Positions 1 through 7,834 of a stretch of 13,969 nucleotides of DNA are shown here, in pieces (positions within the stretch are counted from its first letter, which is position 1; the number at the start of each line of letters is the position of its first letter). Made by a program: the position numbers and the translations under genes. This DNA is from Bacteroidota bacterium (GTDB lineage: Bacteria > Bacteroidota > Bacteroidia > Chitinophagales > Chitinophagaceae). The notes beneath the pieces were generated by a model. It was given only the letters and a program-made list of their open reading frames with translations, made no database searches and was not told the origin of the DNA. The stretch spans positions 1-13,969 of the forward strand of contig JAGWTK010000063.1 of assembly GCA_028876035.1 (NCBI GenBank), in the 5' to 3' direction.

Positions 1-14
1 ATTACTTATAACTT
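1..14. repeat. Heptad repeat, end of array after ilvA
   Basis: The bases directly after the ilvA stop read, on the minus strand, as units of seven: TAGGAAG (its TAG is the ilvA stop), TTATAAG and then TAAT at the window edge. This matches the TAAGTNN arrays in other spacers of the cluster. The array is cut by the window end, so its length is unknown. Confidence 0.5.
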
Positions 15-15
15 C

Positions 16-1269
16 CTATACCAGGTACCCAAACAACGTATCATTCTTATTCAACTCCGTATAATTGATCTGGTAGCGTTTCATGTTTTCGATCAGCGCT
101 TCATAGTCCTGCCGCTGTTTTAGTTCAACGCCAACAAGGGCCGGGCCCGTTTCTTTATTGTGCTTTTGCATGTATTCGAAGCGCGTGATATCGTCATTCG
201 GTCCGAGAACATGGTTTACAAATTCTTTCAGGGCGCCCGGTCTTTGCGCAAACCGCACCAGGAAATAATGTTTGAGACCTTCATATTGCAGGCTGCGTTC
301 TTTGATCTCCTGCATACGGTCAATATCGTTGTTACTGCCGCTGACAACACATACCACGTTCTTCCCTTTGATCTCGTGGGCATAGTCATCGAGCACCGCA
401 ATCGACAAAGCGCCCGCCGGTTCTACTACGATGGCGTCTTCATTGTAAAGTTTTAAAATGGACGAACAAACTTTTCCCTCGGGTACCAGGTGTACTTCGT
501 GCAGCACTTCCTGGCAGATGGCAAACGTGGTGTCTCCCACTCTTTTCACGGCGGCACCGTCTACAAAACGGTCGATGCTGTCGAGGGTTATCGGTTTTCC
601 CTCCTGGCGCGACTGGTACATCGCCGGAGCGCCTGCAGGTTCCACTCCTATAATACGCGTGCCCGGCGAAAATGTTTTAAAGTAAGAACCCACCCCGGCA
701 GACAACCCCCCTCCGCCTACAGGCACAAAGAGGTAGTCTATTTCTGGCTGGTCTTCTAATATTTCAATACCCACGGTACCTTGTCCTTCAATAATCCGGT
801 AATCGTCAAAGGGCGGGATAAATACCATGGAGTGTTCGGCTGTATATTTTTTTGCAGCGGCTGCGCAGTCGTCGAATGTATCACCCGTAAGCACGATTTC
901 GACGTTGTCTTCGCCAAACATTTTTGTTTGCTGCACTTTTTGGTTGGGTGTGATGATGGGCATAAACACAACTCCTTTCACACTTAATTTCCTGCAGCTA
1001 TAGGCAAACCCTTGTGCGTGGTTTCCGGCGCTGGCACAAACTACGCCCCGTTGTAGCTGGTCAGGAGGCAGACTGCTCATCATGTTATAAGCTCCCCGCA
1101 GTTTGTACGAGCGAACAACCTGTAGATCTTCGCGCTTGAGGTACACACTGCATTGGTAGCGGCGCGACAGGTTTTGGTTATACGTGAGCGGCGTGCGTTT
1201 GACTACTTTGGCCAAACGCGCAGCGGCGCCTGCATAATCCAACTGAACACCCGTTTGCTTTGATTCCAT
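16..1269 (-). CDS. ilvA: Threonine ammonia-lyase, biosynthetic (threonine deaminase)
   Basis: PLP enzyme that converts threonine to 2-oxobutanoate and ammonia, the entry step of isoleucine synthesis. In the 417-residue protein the PLP lysine is K56 in SYKLRGAYN, followed by the substrate loop SAGNHAQG (80-87), the phosphate-binding loop GGGGL (185-189) and SGSNND (310-315). Residues from about 333 to the end form a single ACT-like domain, which in this family binds isoleucine or valine for feedback control. The length fits the short form with one regulatory domain (Bacillus type, about 420) rather than the E. coli form with two (514). I chose the ATG at 1269. A TTG at 1305 in the same frame would add 12 residues (MGQCLRFFYADT) that do not look conserved. 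It is the last gene of the minus-strand cluster seen here, 68 bases after ilvC. A 5-bp inverted repeat (CTGCG, 1275-1279; CGCAG, 1289-1293) lies just upstream of the start. Confidence 0.96.
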   Translation of the reverse strand: MESKQTGVQLDYAGAAARLAKVVKRTPLTYNQNLSRRYQCSVYLKREDLQVVRSYKLRGAYNMMSSLPPDQLQRGVVCASAGNHAQGFAYSCRKLSVKGVVFMPIITPNQKVQQTKMFGEDNVEIVLTGDTFDDCAAAAKKYTAEHSMVFIPPFDDYRIIEGQGTVGIEILEDQPEIDYLFVPVGGGGLSAGVGSYFKTFSPGTRIIGVEPAGAPAMYQSRQEGKPITLDSIDRFVDGAAVKRVGDTTFAICQEVLHEVHLVPEGKVCSSILKLYNEDAIVVEPAGALSIAVLDDYAHEIKGKNVVCVVSGSNNDIDRMQEIKERSLQYEGLKHYFLVRFAQRPGALKEFVNHVLGPNDDITRFEYMQKHNKETGPALVGVELKQRQDYEALIENMKRYQINYTELNKNDTLFGYLV

Positions 1270-1337
1270 AGTATCTGCGTAAAAAAAGCGCAGGCATTGC
1301 CCCAAAGGCGAACTACCCGCGCTTTTGCGATTTCAAA

Positions 1338-2426
1338 TTAATTTACTGCTCCTGCCAGTTTCTTTCCGGATTCGGCGGGCTGCTGGTTTTCCGGGCGCAG
1401 GCTTCTTACGGTTTTGCCGGCCTGCCACATTTCGCTTTCCCGCAGTTCCTTCAGTTCAGCATCCAGTTTCTCGCGGTAATCTGCCTGGCTATTGCTGTCG
1501 ATGCTGCGCTGGCTTTCCTTACCAGTAGCAACGCTTTCATACAATTCTTTGAATACGGGTGCCGTTGCGTCGCGGAATTTCTTCCACCAGTCGAGCGCCC
1601 CGCGTTGTGCAGTCGTAGAACAGTTGGCATACATCCAGTCCATACCATTCTCGGCCACGAGCGGCATCAGTGACTGCGTGAGTTCTTCCACTGTTTCATT
1701 GAAGGCCTCGCTGGGCGAATGACCTTTATCGCGCAGCACCTGGTATTGCGCGGCGAAGATGCCCTGGATAGCACCCATAAGTGTACCACGTTCGCCGGTA
1801 AGATCGCTGTATACTTCTTTGCGGAAATCGGTTTCAAACAGGTAGCCACTTCCTACGGCGATGCCGAGGGCGATGACTCTTTCTTTTGCCTTGCCGGTAG
1901 CGTCCTGGAAGATCGCGTAGCTGCTGTTCAGACCACGTCCCTGCAGGAACATGCGGCGGAGTGAAGTACCGGAACCTTTGGGCGCAACAAGGAATACATC
2001 CACATCTTTAGGAGGAACGATACCTGTCTGCTCATTGAAAGTGATACCGAACCCGTGGGAGAAATAAAGTGCTTTACCGGGGGTAAGGTGCTTTTTCACC
2101 GTGGGCCAGAGTGCAATCTGGGCAGCATCACTGAGCAGGTAGCAGATAATGGTACCACGCTGCAGCGCTTCTTCGATTTCGAACAGTGTTTCGCCGGGCA
2201 CAAAACCATCTTTTACGGCTTTGTCCCATGTTTTTGAATTCTTACGCTGACCAACGATTACATTGATACCATTATCCTTTTGGTTCAGTGCCTGGCCCGG
2301 ACCTTGTACGCCGTAACCGATCACTGCTACTGTTTCATTTTTAAGTACCTCTTGTGCTTTTGACAGCGGGAACTCGTCGCGAGTTACTACGTTTTCTTCA
2401 ACGCCGCCGAAGTTTAATTTTGCCAT
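1338..2426 (-). CDS. ilvC: Ketol-acid reductoisomerase, class I
   Basis: Isomerises and reduces 2-acetolactate or 2-aceto-2-hydroxybutanoate to the 2,3-dihydroxy acids, using NAD(P)H and Mg. The 362-residue protein has an N-terminal Rossmann domain with GYGVQGPGQALN (37-48). Its cofactor loop GQRKNSKTW (59-67) contains R61 and S64, which suggests NADPH use. H124 in SHGF and K150 in APKGSG belong to the active site. The knotted helical domain carries the metal ligands D208 and E212 (SDLTGER) and E244 and E248 (ETVEELTQSL), and S270 in CSTTAQRG contacts substrate. One copy of the knotted domain makes it class I, but it is slightly long for that class because of a polar tail after about residue 345. 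In most relatives the 150s motif reads GPG; here it is GSG. It lies between ilvN (143-base spacer) and ilvA. Confidence 0.97.
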   Translation of the reverse strand: MAKLNFGGVEENVVTRDEFPLSKAQEVLKNETVAVIGYGVQGPGQALNQKDNGINVIVGQRKNSKTWDKAVKDGFVPGETLFEIEEALQRGTIICYLLSDAAQIALWPTVKKHLTPGKALYFSHGFGITFNEQTGIVPPKDVDVFLVAPKGSGTSLRRMFLQGRGLNSSYAIFQDATGKAKERVIALGIAVGSGYLFETDFRKEVYSDLTGERGTLMGAIQGIFAAQYQVLRDKGHSPSEAFNETVEELTQSLMPLVAENGMDWMYANCSTTAQRGALDWWKKFRDATAPVFKELYESVATGKESQRSIDSNSQADYREKLDAELKELRESEMWQAGKTVRSLRPENQQPAESGKKLAGAVN

Positions 2427-2569
2427 AATTGTCTGTTCCCTCGTCCCCCACCGAAGGTGATTTGGTTATCAATATAGGTGCAATAACTGGGGTGTTTTGC
2501 ATTTGAGATGTAAGTAATAAGTAATAAGTTATAAGTTATAAGTTGTAAGTTGTAAGTCGTTCGACGAAC
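2427..2569 (-). other. ilvN-ilvC spacer
   Basis: 143 bases without a gene. The half next to ilvN holds a heptad array (2511-2559) and a short inverted repeat GTTCG-A-CGAAC (2559-2569). Near ilvC there is a 4-bp hairpin CACC-TTC-GGTG on the minus strand. I see no convincing promoter or terminator. Confidence 0.5.
2511..2559 (+). repeat. Heptad tandem array, seven TAAGTNN units
   Basis: Seven successive 7-base units read TAAGTAA twice, TAAGTTA twice, TAAGTTG twice and TAAGTCG. Variation is confined to positions 6 and 7 and changes stepwise along the array, which looks like growth by slippage with later point changes. It begins ten bases beyond the ilvN stop. The array at 3167-3201 on the other side of ilvN has the same orientation, so ilvN is flanked by direct copies. 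Confidence 0.9.
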
Positions 2570-3160
2570 CTACATACTGAATACTTCTTCCTGTTTGTTC
2601 AGGTATTCGTTTTTAACGAGACCGGATCCAGGTTTCAGCGCTTCAAATTCTTTCAGTTTTTCATGGAAGCCGCGGCTGGCTTTAATAATGGCCACCCTTG
2701 CACTACGCACAAATTCTATCAGTCCGTAAGGCTCCAGTACTTTGATTAGTTTATCGGTTTCCTCGCGTTGCCCGGCCACTTCAAACACGGTATAGTCTTT
2801 TCGGATCACTACGGCCTTTGCCCCGTGCTGACGCAGCAAACGTTCTACTTTTACTTCTTCGGCAATAATTTCCGTCGGCACTTTATACAATGCCAGTTCC
2901 TGCCAGATAATTTCTTCGTTGTTGTTATAGTAAGCCTTGAGCACTTCTACCTGCTTTTCTACCTGGCGTACCAGTTTCTTCACTACTTCCTCGGTTTCAT
3001 TGATGACAATAGTGAATCGATGGATGCCCGGCACTTCGCTGGGTGAGGTATTCATACTCTCGATATTGATCTTCCGGCGCGAAAAGATGATGGCGATGCG
3101 GTTGAGCAGACCAATATGATTTTCGGTATATACGGTTATGGTGAATTCTTGTTTTTGCAT
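2570..3160 (-). CDS. ilvN: Acetolactate synthase small (regulatory) subunit
   Basis: Regulatory partner of IlvB. In this family it activates the catalytic subunit and confers valine feedback inhibition. The 196-residue protein starts with an ACT domain (about 7-78). The segment NHIGLLNRIAIIFSRRKINI (14-33) matches the usual first strand, ligand-binding loop and helix, followed by ESMN. A second alpha/beta domain (about 85-165) fits the C-terminal domain of IlvN/IlvH, with the typical ELALYKV and the closing segment IEFVRSARVAI. A charged tail of about 30 residues follows. The gene sits 99 bases downstream of ilvB. Bacterial catalytic and regulatory subunits are usually encoded side by side like this. 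The symbol ilvH would be equally valid. Confidence 0.95.
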   Translation of the reverse strand: MQKQEFTITVYTENHIGLLNRIAIIFSRRKINIESMNTSPSEVPGIHRFTIVINETEEVVKKLVRQVEKQVEVLKAYYNNNEEIIWQELALYKVPTEIIAEEVKVERLLRQHGAKAVVIRKDYTVFEVAGQREETDKLIKVLEPYGLIEFVRSARVAIIKASRGFHEKLKEFEALKPGSGLVKNEYLNKQEEVFSM

Positions 3161-3166
3161 GGCGAA

Positions 3167-3201
3167 AAAGTTGTAAGTTCTAAGTTTTAAGTTTTAAGTC
3201 T
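3167..3201 (+). repeat. Heptad tandem array, five TAAGTTN-type units
   Basis: Units AAAGTTG, TAAGTTC, TAAGTTT, TAAGTTT and TAAGTCT occupy the ilvB-ilvN spacer and end only six bases from the ilvN start codon. On the coding strand the array reads as AACTTAN units, so it forms the A/T-rich 5' side of the ilvN translation start. Confidence 0.88.
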
Positions 3202-3259
3202 TTCCTATCCGCTTTTGTTTACGCAAAGGTTTTGACTTTAACTTTTACATTTTTCATTT

Positions 3260-5014
3260 TCAGAGTTCATCCTTGCTCAGGATTATCTCAGCAACGCCCC
3301 TGCCCTGTGGCACCATTGGGAATACATTGTTCTCTTTGCCCACCATTATTTCGAGCAGATAACTACCCTTGCTGTTCAGCAACCCGCTGAGTGACGCCAC
3401 CAGATCTTCCCTTTTTGAAATGCTTTTGCCTGGGATGCCAAAACCTTTGGCGACCTGCACGAAATCAGGACTCGTGATATCTACAAATGAGTAGCGCTTC
3501 TCGTGGAAAAGCTGTTGCCACTGGCGCACCATGCCCAGGAACTGGTTATTGAGGATGATTATTTTTACATCGGGTTTAAATTGCATGATGGTGCCCAGCT
3601 CCTGCAAGGTCATCTGGAAACCGCCGTCGCCGATAATCGCCACCGTGGTCCGGCTGCTGTCACCAAATGCTGCACCGATGGCTGCGGGTAATGCAAAACC
3701 CATAGTGCCCAGTCCACCGCTTGTCACGTTACTTTTACTGCGTTGAAATTGCGCATAGCGACAGGCGACCATTTGGTGCTGACCAACGTCTGTTACAACA
3801 ATCGCTTCGCCTTTTGTAAGTTCATTGAGCGCTTTAATCACTTCGCCCATGGTCATCACTTCTCCTTTCGGGTTCAGTTCATCCTGTATGACTTTAAGGT
3901 TTTCCTTTTCCTGGTATTCGTAAAAGCGCTGTAACCAGGCCTTGTGTTCTTTCTTCTGCACCAGTTCCGTGAGCATTGGCAATGTCTCTTTGCAATCGCC
4001 CCAAACCGGCACCGTTGATTTCACGTTTTTGTCGATCTCAGAAGGGTCAATATCCAGGTGAATGACTTTGGCCTGCTTCGCATATTTATCGAGCCGGCCG
4101 GTCACCCGGTCATCAAAACGCATGCCCACCGCAATAAGCACATCACATTCATTGGTGAGCACATTGGGTCCGTAGTTGCCGTGCATACCCAGCATACCAA
4201 CTGCCAGGGGGTGATCGGTGGGAATGGCACTCATGCCCATAATGGTCCATGCGGCCGGAAGCCCTGCTTTTTCAATAAATGCTTTGAATTCGTCTTCCGC
4301 CTTACCCAGGATAACGCCTTGTCCGAATATTACAAATGGCCGCTCTGCTTCATTGATCAATTTTGCGGCCTGTTCAACATATTCCTTACGCACATTGGGC
4401 TTTGGGCGATAGCTGCGGATGTACTCACATTTTTTGTAACCGGCATACCCGAACAGCTGCAGCTGGGCATTCTTTGTAATGTCGATTAACACCGGGCCGG
4501 GCCGTCCGCTTCCTGCGATGTAAAACGCTTTTGCGAGCACTTCCGGGATTTCGGTCGCGTCCGTCACCTGGTAATTCCATTTGGTCACTGGTGTAGTGAT
4601 GTTGATCACGTCGGTTTCCTGGAACGCATCCGTGCCCAGCAGGTGCGCAAATACCTGCCCGGTAATGCACACCACCGGCGTGCTGTCGATCATTGCGTCT
4701 GCCAGTCCGGTTACCAGATTGGTGGCGCCGGGACCGCTGGTGGCAAACACTACCCCGGTTTTACCCGATGCGCGTGCAAAACCCTGGGCTGCGTGGATGG
4801 CGCCCTGCTCGTGGCGCACAAGGATATGCTTTAGTTTTTCATTGTAATCGTACAATGCGTCATAGATCGGCATAATGGCTCCTCCCGGGTATCCGAATAT
4901 TACTTCAACGCCTTCTGCCAGGAAAGCTTCCAGTACAGCTACGGAGCCCGATACCTGTTTGGCTGTGTCTTCCTTTGCTGTTGCTTTCTCTTTTTTTATT
5001 GTCAGTGTTTCCAT
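3260..5014 (-). CDS. ilvB: Acetolactate synthase large (catalytic) subunit
   Basis: TPP enzyme that condenses two pyruvates to 2-acetolactate (valine and leucine branch), or pyruvate with 2-oxobutanoate to 2-aceto-2-hydroxybutanoate (isoleucine branch). The 584-residue protein has the three-domain order of the family. The N-terminal domain carries the TPP-activating glutamate E69 in VRHEQGAIHAAQG. A central FAD-type domain spans about 205-370. The C-terminal domain carries the TPP/Mg motif GDGGFQ (462-467), which ends with NN (489-490). The FATSGPGATN segment (90-99) and the MVRQWQ segment (495-500) are characteristic of acetolactate synthase rather than of pyruvate oxidase or other relatives. 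The first 20 residues are a polar extension. It follows ilvD after 40 bases and precedes its regulatory partner ilvN. Confidence 0.97.
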   Translation of the reverse strand: METLTIKKEKATAKEDTAKQVSGSVAVLEAFLAEGVEVIFGYPGGAIMPIYDALYDYNEKLKHILVRHEQGAIHAAQGFARASGKTGVVFATSGPGATNLVTGLADAMIDSTPVVCITGQVFAHLLGTDAFQETDVINITTPVTKWNYQVTDATEIPEVLAKAFYIAGSGRPGPVLIDITKNAQLQLFGYAGYKKCEYIRSYRPKPNVRKEYVEQAAKLINEAERPFVIFGQGVILGKAEDEFKAFIEKAGLPAAWTIMGMSAIPTDHPLAVGMLGMHGNYGPNVLTNECDVLIAVGMRFDDRVTGRLDKYAKQAKVIHLDIDPSEIDKNVKSTVPVWGDCKETLPMLTELVQKKEHKAWLQRFYEYQEKENLKVIQDELNPKGEVMTMGEVIKALNELTKGEAIVVTDVGQHQMVACRYAQFQRSKSNVTSGGLGTMGFALPAAIGAAFGDSSRTTVAIIGDGGFQMTLQELGTIMQFKPDVKIIILNNQFLGMVRQWQQLFHEKRYSFVDITSPDFVQVAKGFGIPGKSISKREDLVASLSGLLNSKGSYLLEIMVGKENNVFPMVPQGRGVAEIILSKDEL

Positions 5015-5054
5015 AACCTGGTGTTTAACTGATGACTGTTTTATGTTCCGGATG

Positions 5055-6740
5055 CTAAGCTTCGTCTGTTACACAGCCCTCACTGGCATCCTTCACTGTT
5101 TTTGCGTATTTGAACAAAACCCCGCGATTTACTTTCAGCGCCGGTGTCTTCCAGTTCTTTTTGCGGGCGGCGATGGTATCCTCACTCACTTTCAGTGTAA
5201 TGGTATTTTTTACAGCGTCCAGTTCGATGATATCATCGTCTTCTACAAAGGCAATCAACCCGCCTTCGTAAGCTTCGGGTGTGATATGTCCAACGACGAA
5301 CCCATGCGTGCCGCCACTAAAGCGGCCATCTGTGATCAAGGCTACAGATTTTCCCAGTCCGGCGCCAATCAGTGCTGATGTAGGTTTCAGCATTTCGGGC
5401 ATACCTGGTGCACCTTTGGGTCCCTCGTTCTTAATGACGACGACGTCTCCCGGTTTGACCCTGCCGTTGGCGATGCCTTCTATCAAATGCTTTTCACCGT
5501 CGAAAACACGGGCCGGTCCTTCAAAACGTTCTCCTTCTTTCCCGGATATTTTTGCGACACTACCTTTCTCCGCAAGATTGCCATAAAGTATCTGTAAATG
5601 ACCGGTTGCCTTCAGGGGTTTTTCGAGCGGGTATAAAATATCCTGGGTTTCAAAATTGATCGGTTCAACAGCAGCGAGGTTTTCCGCGATTGTTTTACCG
5701 GTAACGGTCATGCAATCACCATGCAGCAACCCTTTGTTCAGTAAATATTTCATTACAGCCGGTACGCCGCCGTGTGCATGCAATTCCTGCATGAGGTATT
5801 TTCCGCTTGGCTTAAAATCAGCCAGCACCGGCGTCCGATCGCTGATTGCCTGGAAATCGTCCTGGGTTAATTTGAGGTTTACACTTTTCGCCATTGCAAT
5901 TAAATGCAGTACGGCGTTGGTGCTGCCTCCCAACACCATAATCACGGTAATTGCATTTTCAAATGCTTTACGCGTCATAATATCAGAAGGCTTGATATCT
6001 TTTTCCAGCAAAACACGAATCGCTTTGCCGGCTTCCAGGCATTCTTTTTGTTTTTCTCCGCTCACTGCCGGATTGCTGGATGAATAAGGCAAACTCATGC
6101 CCAGTGCTTCGATGGCACTCGCCATTGTATTGGCCGTGTACATTCCGCCGCAGGCGCCTGCACCCGGACATGAATGTTTCACAATACCTTTAAAATCGTT
6201 GTCGTCGAGTTTGCCAGCAATCTTTTGACCAAGTGCTTCGAAGGAAGAAATAATATTCAGCTCCTGTCCTTTGTAGTGACCAGGTGCAATGGTTCCGCCG
6301 TAGACCATGATGGACGGACGATTCAACCGGCCCATTGCCATGATGCAACCAGGCATATTTTTATCACAGCCGGGAATAGCGATCAATCCATCGTAGTAGA
6401 ATCCGCCGCAAACAGATTCGATGCTATCCGCAATCAAATCGCGGCTCACCAGTGAATAGCGCATCCCGTCTGTTCCATTGGATATACCGTCGCTGATGCC
6501 AATCGTGTTGAAGATAAGTCCAACCATTTCATTCTCCCAAACACCTTGCTTCACCACTTTTGCCAGATCGTTCAGGTGCATGTTGCAGGTGTTGCCATCG
6601 TAGCCCATACTGGCAATGCCAACCTGCGCTTTATTCATATCAGCGTCCGTCAAACCAATGCCATACAGCATGGCCTGTGCCGCGGGTTGTGTTGTATCCT
6701 GTGTTAATGTCTTTGAGTATTTGTTCAGTTCCATTTCCAT
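5055..6740 (-). CDS. ilvD: Dihydroxy-acid dehydratase
   Basis: Fe-S dehydratase that converts 2,3-dihydroxyisovalerate and 2,3-dihydroxy-3-methylvalerate to the 2-oxo acids that are direct precursors of valine and isoleucine. The 561-residue protein has the three cluster cysteines expected for the IlvD/Edd family: C52 in GNTCNMH, C125 in GCDKNMPG and C197 in GAGACGG. K127 in the CDKN motif is the lysine reported to be carbamylated and to bind Mg. D84 in GISDG and the late motif DGRFSGGTHG are also present. The order GNTCN, GCDKNMPG, GACGGMYTANTM separates it from 6-phosphogluconate dehydratase. M3 (ATG at 6734) is an alternative start. It is encoded between ilvE (136-base spacer) and ilvB (40 bases). 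Confidence 0.97.
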   Translation of the reverse strand: MEMELNKYSKTLTQDTTQPAAQAMLYGIGLTDADMNKAQVGIASMGYDGNTCNMHLNDLAKVVKQGVWENEMVGLIFNTIGISDGISNGTDGMRYSLVSRDLIADSIESVCGGFYYDGLIAIPGCDKNMPGCIMAMGRLNRPSIMVYGGTIAPGHYKGQELNIISSFEALGQKIAGKLDDNDFKGIVKHSCPGAGACGGMYTANTMASAIEALGMSLPYSSSNPAVSGEKQKECLEAGKAIRVLLEKDIKPSDIMTRKAFENAITVIMVLGGSTNAVLHLIAMAKSVNLKLTQDDFQAISDRTPVLADFKPSGKYLMQELHAHGGVPAVMKYLLNKGLLHGDCMTVTGKTIAENLAAVEPINFETQDILYPLEKPLKATGHLQILYGNLAEKGSVAKISGKEGERFEGPARVFDGEKHLIEGIANGRVKPGDVVVIKNEGPKGAPGMPEMLKPTSALIGAGLGKSVALITDGRFSGGTHGFVVGHITPEAYEGGLIAFVEDDDIIELDAVKNTITLKVSEDTIAARKKNWKTPALKVNRGVLFKYAKTVKDASEGCVTDEA

Positions 6741-6746
6741 TTCTGT

Positions 6747-6795
6747 TGGTATCTGGTATTTTGTATTTGGTACAGAGTACTTAGTACTTAGTACA
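6747..6795 (+). repeat. Heptad tandem array, TGGTATN changing to TAGTACN
   Basis: Seven 7-base units read TGGTATC, TGGTATT, TTGTATT, TGGTACA, GAGTACT, TAGTACT and TAGTACA. The sequence drifts from one unit type to another while the 7-base period is kept. The array starts six bases upstream of the ilvD start codon. The later units contain the self-complementary GTAC. Confidence 0.85.
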
Positions 6796-6850
6796 AAGAC
6801 AGTTGCGTCGAACGCTTGCTACTGATCAGTTATGAAAGCCGCACAGAAGC

Positions 6851-6878
6851 AACTTTAAACTTTAAACCTTACACTTCT
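6851..6878 (+). repeat. Heptad tandem array next to the ilvE stop
   Basis: Four 7-base units, AACTTTA, AACTTTA, AACCTTA and CACTTCT, run into the ilvE stop codon (6877-6879). It is a separate short array from the one at 6747-6795 in the same spacer, and its units resemble the AACTTAN form of the TAAGTNN type. Confidence 0.7.
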
Positions 6879-7767
6879 AAACCGCGATAGCATCTGCCTG
6901 CTTAACCCTTGCTGAATAAGCCTTTTGCACTTTCCGGCTGAGTGTATGGTTCCAGTTCACGGGAAAGACGATATGATCTAAACTTTCCCACCCGATTACT
7001 TCCGCCGCGGTGCCACAGAAAAATGCCGCATCGGCTTTCTTTAATTCCTCTATGGTTATTTTCTTTTCGATTGCTTCAATTCCCAGGTCCGCACATATTT
7101 CGAGCACAGTTGCCCTGGTGATGCCGGGTAAAATATTGCCTGTTGAAGGCGTATACAGCTTGCCGTCTTTTTCATAAAACACATTGGCGCCCGGCCCTTC
7201 GGCAACTGCCCCAGTCATATCCATCAGTAATGCTTCATCGAACCCGTTTGCCTTTGCCTCCTGGCTGGCAAGGATAGAATTCACATAGTGACCGGTGGCC
7301 TTGGCAGTGATGTGAAACCCTTTTGGATTGGGACGCTGAAACGAAGAAGTCATTACACGAAGTAACTTATCTCCCAGAAAGGGGCCCATTTCCCAGGCCA
7401 TGATTGCGATATGCGATTCAGCATTCCTGCTGAAACTCATATTGGCCGGCGCATATACCAGCGGTCGGATATAGGCATCCTGCAAATTGTTAAGACGCAA
7501 TACTTCGTAAGTCGCCTCAATCAATGCGTCTGTATCCCAGGCATAAGGCATATTCAAAGCGAGCGCTGACTGTTTGAGTCGTTCAAAATGCTCTTTTTCT
7601 TTGAAGATAGCCGTTGTACCTGCTGCGGTTTTGTAGGAACGAATCCCTTCAAACACGCCATAGCCGTAGTGCAGTGATTGTCCGTACAAATCCATTCTCG
7701 CTTCGCCGGCTTTTACAAACTTCCCGTTGGTAAAAATCACTGTATTGCTATCATAATAATTTGCCAT
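6877..7767 (-). CDS. ilvE: Branched-chain amino acid aminotransferase
   Basis: PLP fold-type IV transaminase that performs the last step for all three products, transferring an amino group from glutamate to the 2-oxo acids. In the 296-residue protein K156 (ITAKATGHYVNS) is the PLP lysine. The motifs LHYGYGVFEGIR (32-43), E190 in AEGPGANVF, LPGITRATV (213-221) and CGTAAEV (251-257) are family signatures; the last two bind the PLP phosphate. I chose the ATG at 7767 (MANYYDS), where family similarity begins, with an A-rich leader typical of this phylum. A start at 7788 would add MPLKKQD, but that ATG directly abuts a 5-bp G+C hairpin. It is the first gene after the attenuator and so heads the ilvEDBNCA unit. 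It could equally serve the leucine branch encoded upstream. Confidence 0.95.
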   Translation of the reverse strand: MANYYDSNTVIFTNGKFVKAGEARMDLYGQSLHYGYGVFEGIRSYKTAAGTTAIFKEKEHFERLKQSALALNMPYAWDTDALIEATYEVLRLNNLQDAYIRPLVYAPANMSFSRNAESHIAIMAWEMGPFLGDKLLRVMTSSFQRPNPKGFHITAKATGHYVNSILASQEAKANGFDEALLMDMTGAVAEGPGANVFYEKDGKLYTPSTGNILPGITRATVLEICADLGIEAIEKKITIEELKKADAAFFCGTAAEVIGWESLDHIVFPVNWNHTLSRKVQKAYSARVKQADAIAV

Positions 7768-7788
7768 ATCCTGTTTTTTAAGCGGCAT

Positions 7789-7803
7789 CCCCGGAGATCG
7801 GGG
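7789..7803 (-). other. G+C hairpin between terminator and ilvE
   Basis: On the minus strand CCCCG-ATCTC-CGGGG forms a perfect 5-bp stem with a 5-base loop. It begins two bases after the U run of the attenuator and ends at the base before the ATG at 7788. It would hinder initiation at that ATG and thus favours the ATG at 7767. A role in attenuation is possible but not shown. Confidence 0.5.
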
Positions 7804-7805
7804 GC

Positions 7806-7834
7806 AAAAAAAAACCGCCTCGTGGGAGGCGGTT
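7806..7834 (-). terminator. Attenuator terminator upstream of ilvE
   Basis: On the minus strand AACCGCCTC pairs perfectly with GAGGCGGTT across the 4-base loop CCAC (stem positions 7834-7826 and 7821-7813). The 3' arm runs into nine consecutive T (7814-7806, the first two within the stem). This is a textbook intrinsic terminator. It lies 22 bases after the leader peptide stop and 38 bases before the preferred ilvE start. It therefore cannot end the ilv message and must act before ilvE, as the terminator arm of an attenuator. It would also stop read-through from leuACDB. Confidence 0.93.

Noticed and set aside
1275..1293. Second attenuator or terminator before ilvA
   Set aside because: The inverted repeat is only five base pairs and its T run lies in the loop, not after the stem. 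At most it is a weak structure near the ribosome binding region.
1270..1305. Longer ilvA starting at TTG 1305
   Set aside because: The 12 added residues are not typical of the family, and an ATG with a usual A/T-rich context is available at 1269.
2475..2500. Internal promoter before ilvC
   Set aside because: TATATTGA on the minus strand only loosely resembles the -7 element, and no TTG lies at the right distance upstream.
2511..2559. CRISPR array or phage-type repeat
   Set aside because: The unit is only seven bases with no spacers, and no cas-like gene is present. It is a simple tandem repeat.
4058..4489. Plus-strand ORF of 143 codons inside ilvB
   Set aside because: It is the reverse-complement shadow of a fully conserved acetolactate synthase gene, with a low-complexity His/Cys/Phe-rich translation, and I see no promoter or start context. 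The same applies to 4875-5378, 5656-6087, 9382-9918, 10115-10621 and 11898-12395.
2558..6814. Shared octamer GTCGAACG in the ilvN-ilvC (2558-2565) and ilvE-ilvD (6807-6814) spacers as a dispersed operator
   Set aside because: An 8-base match between two spacers of about 140 bases is expected roughly every other time by chance, and the flanks do not match.
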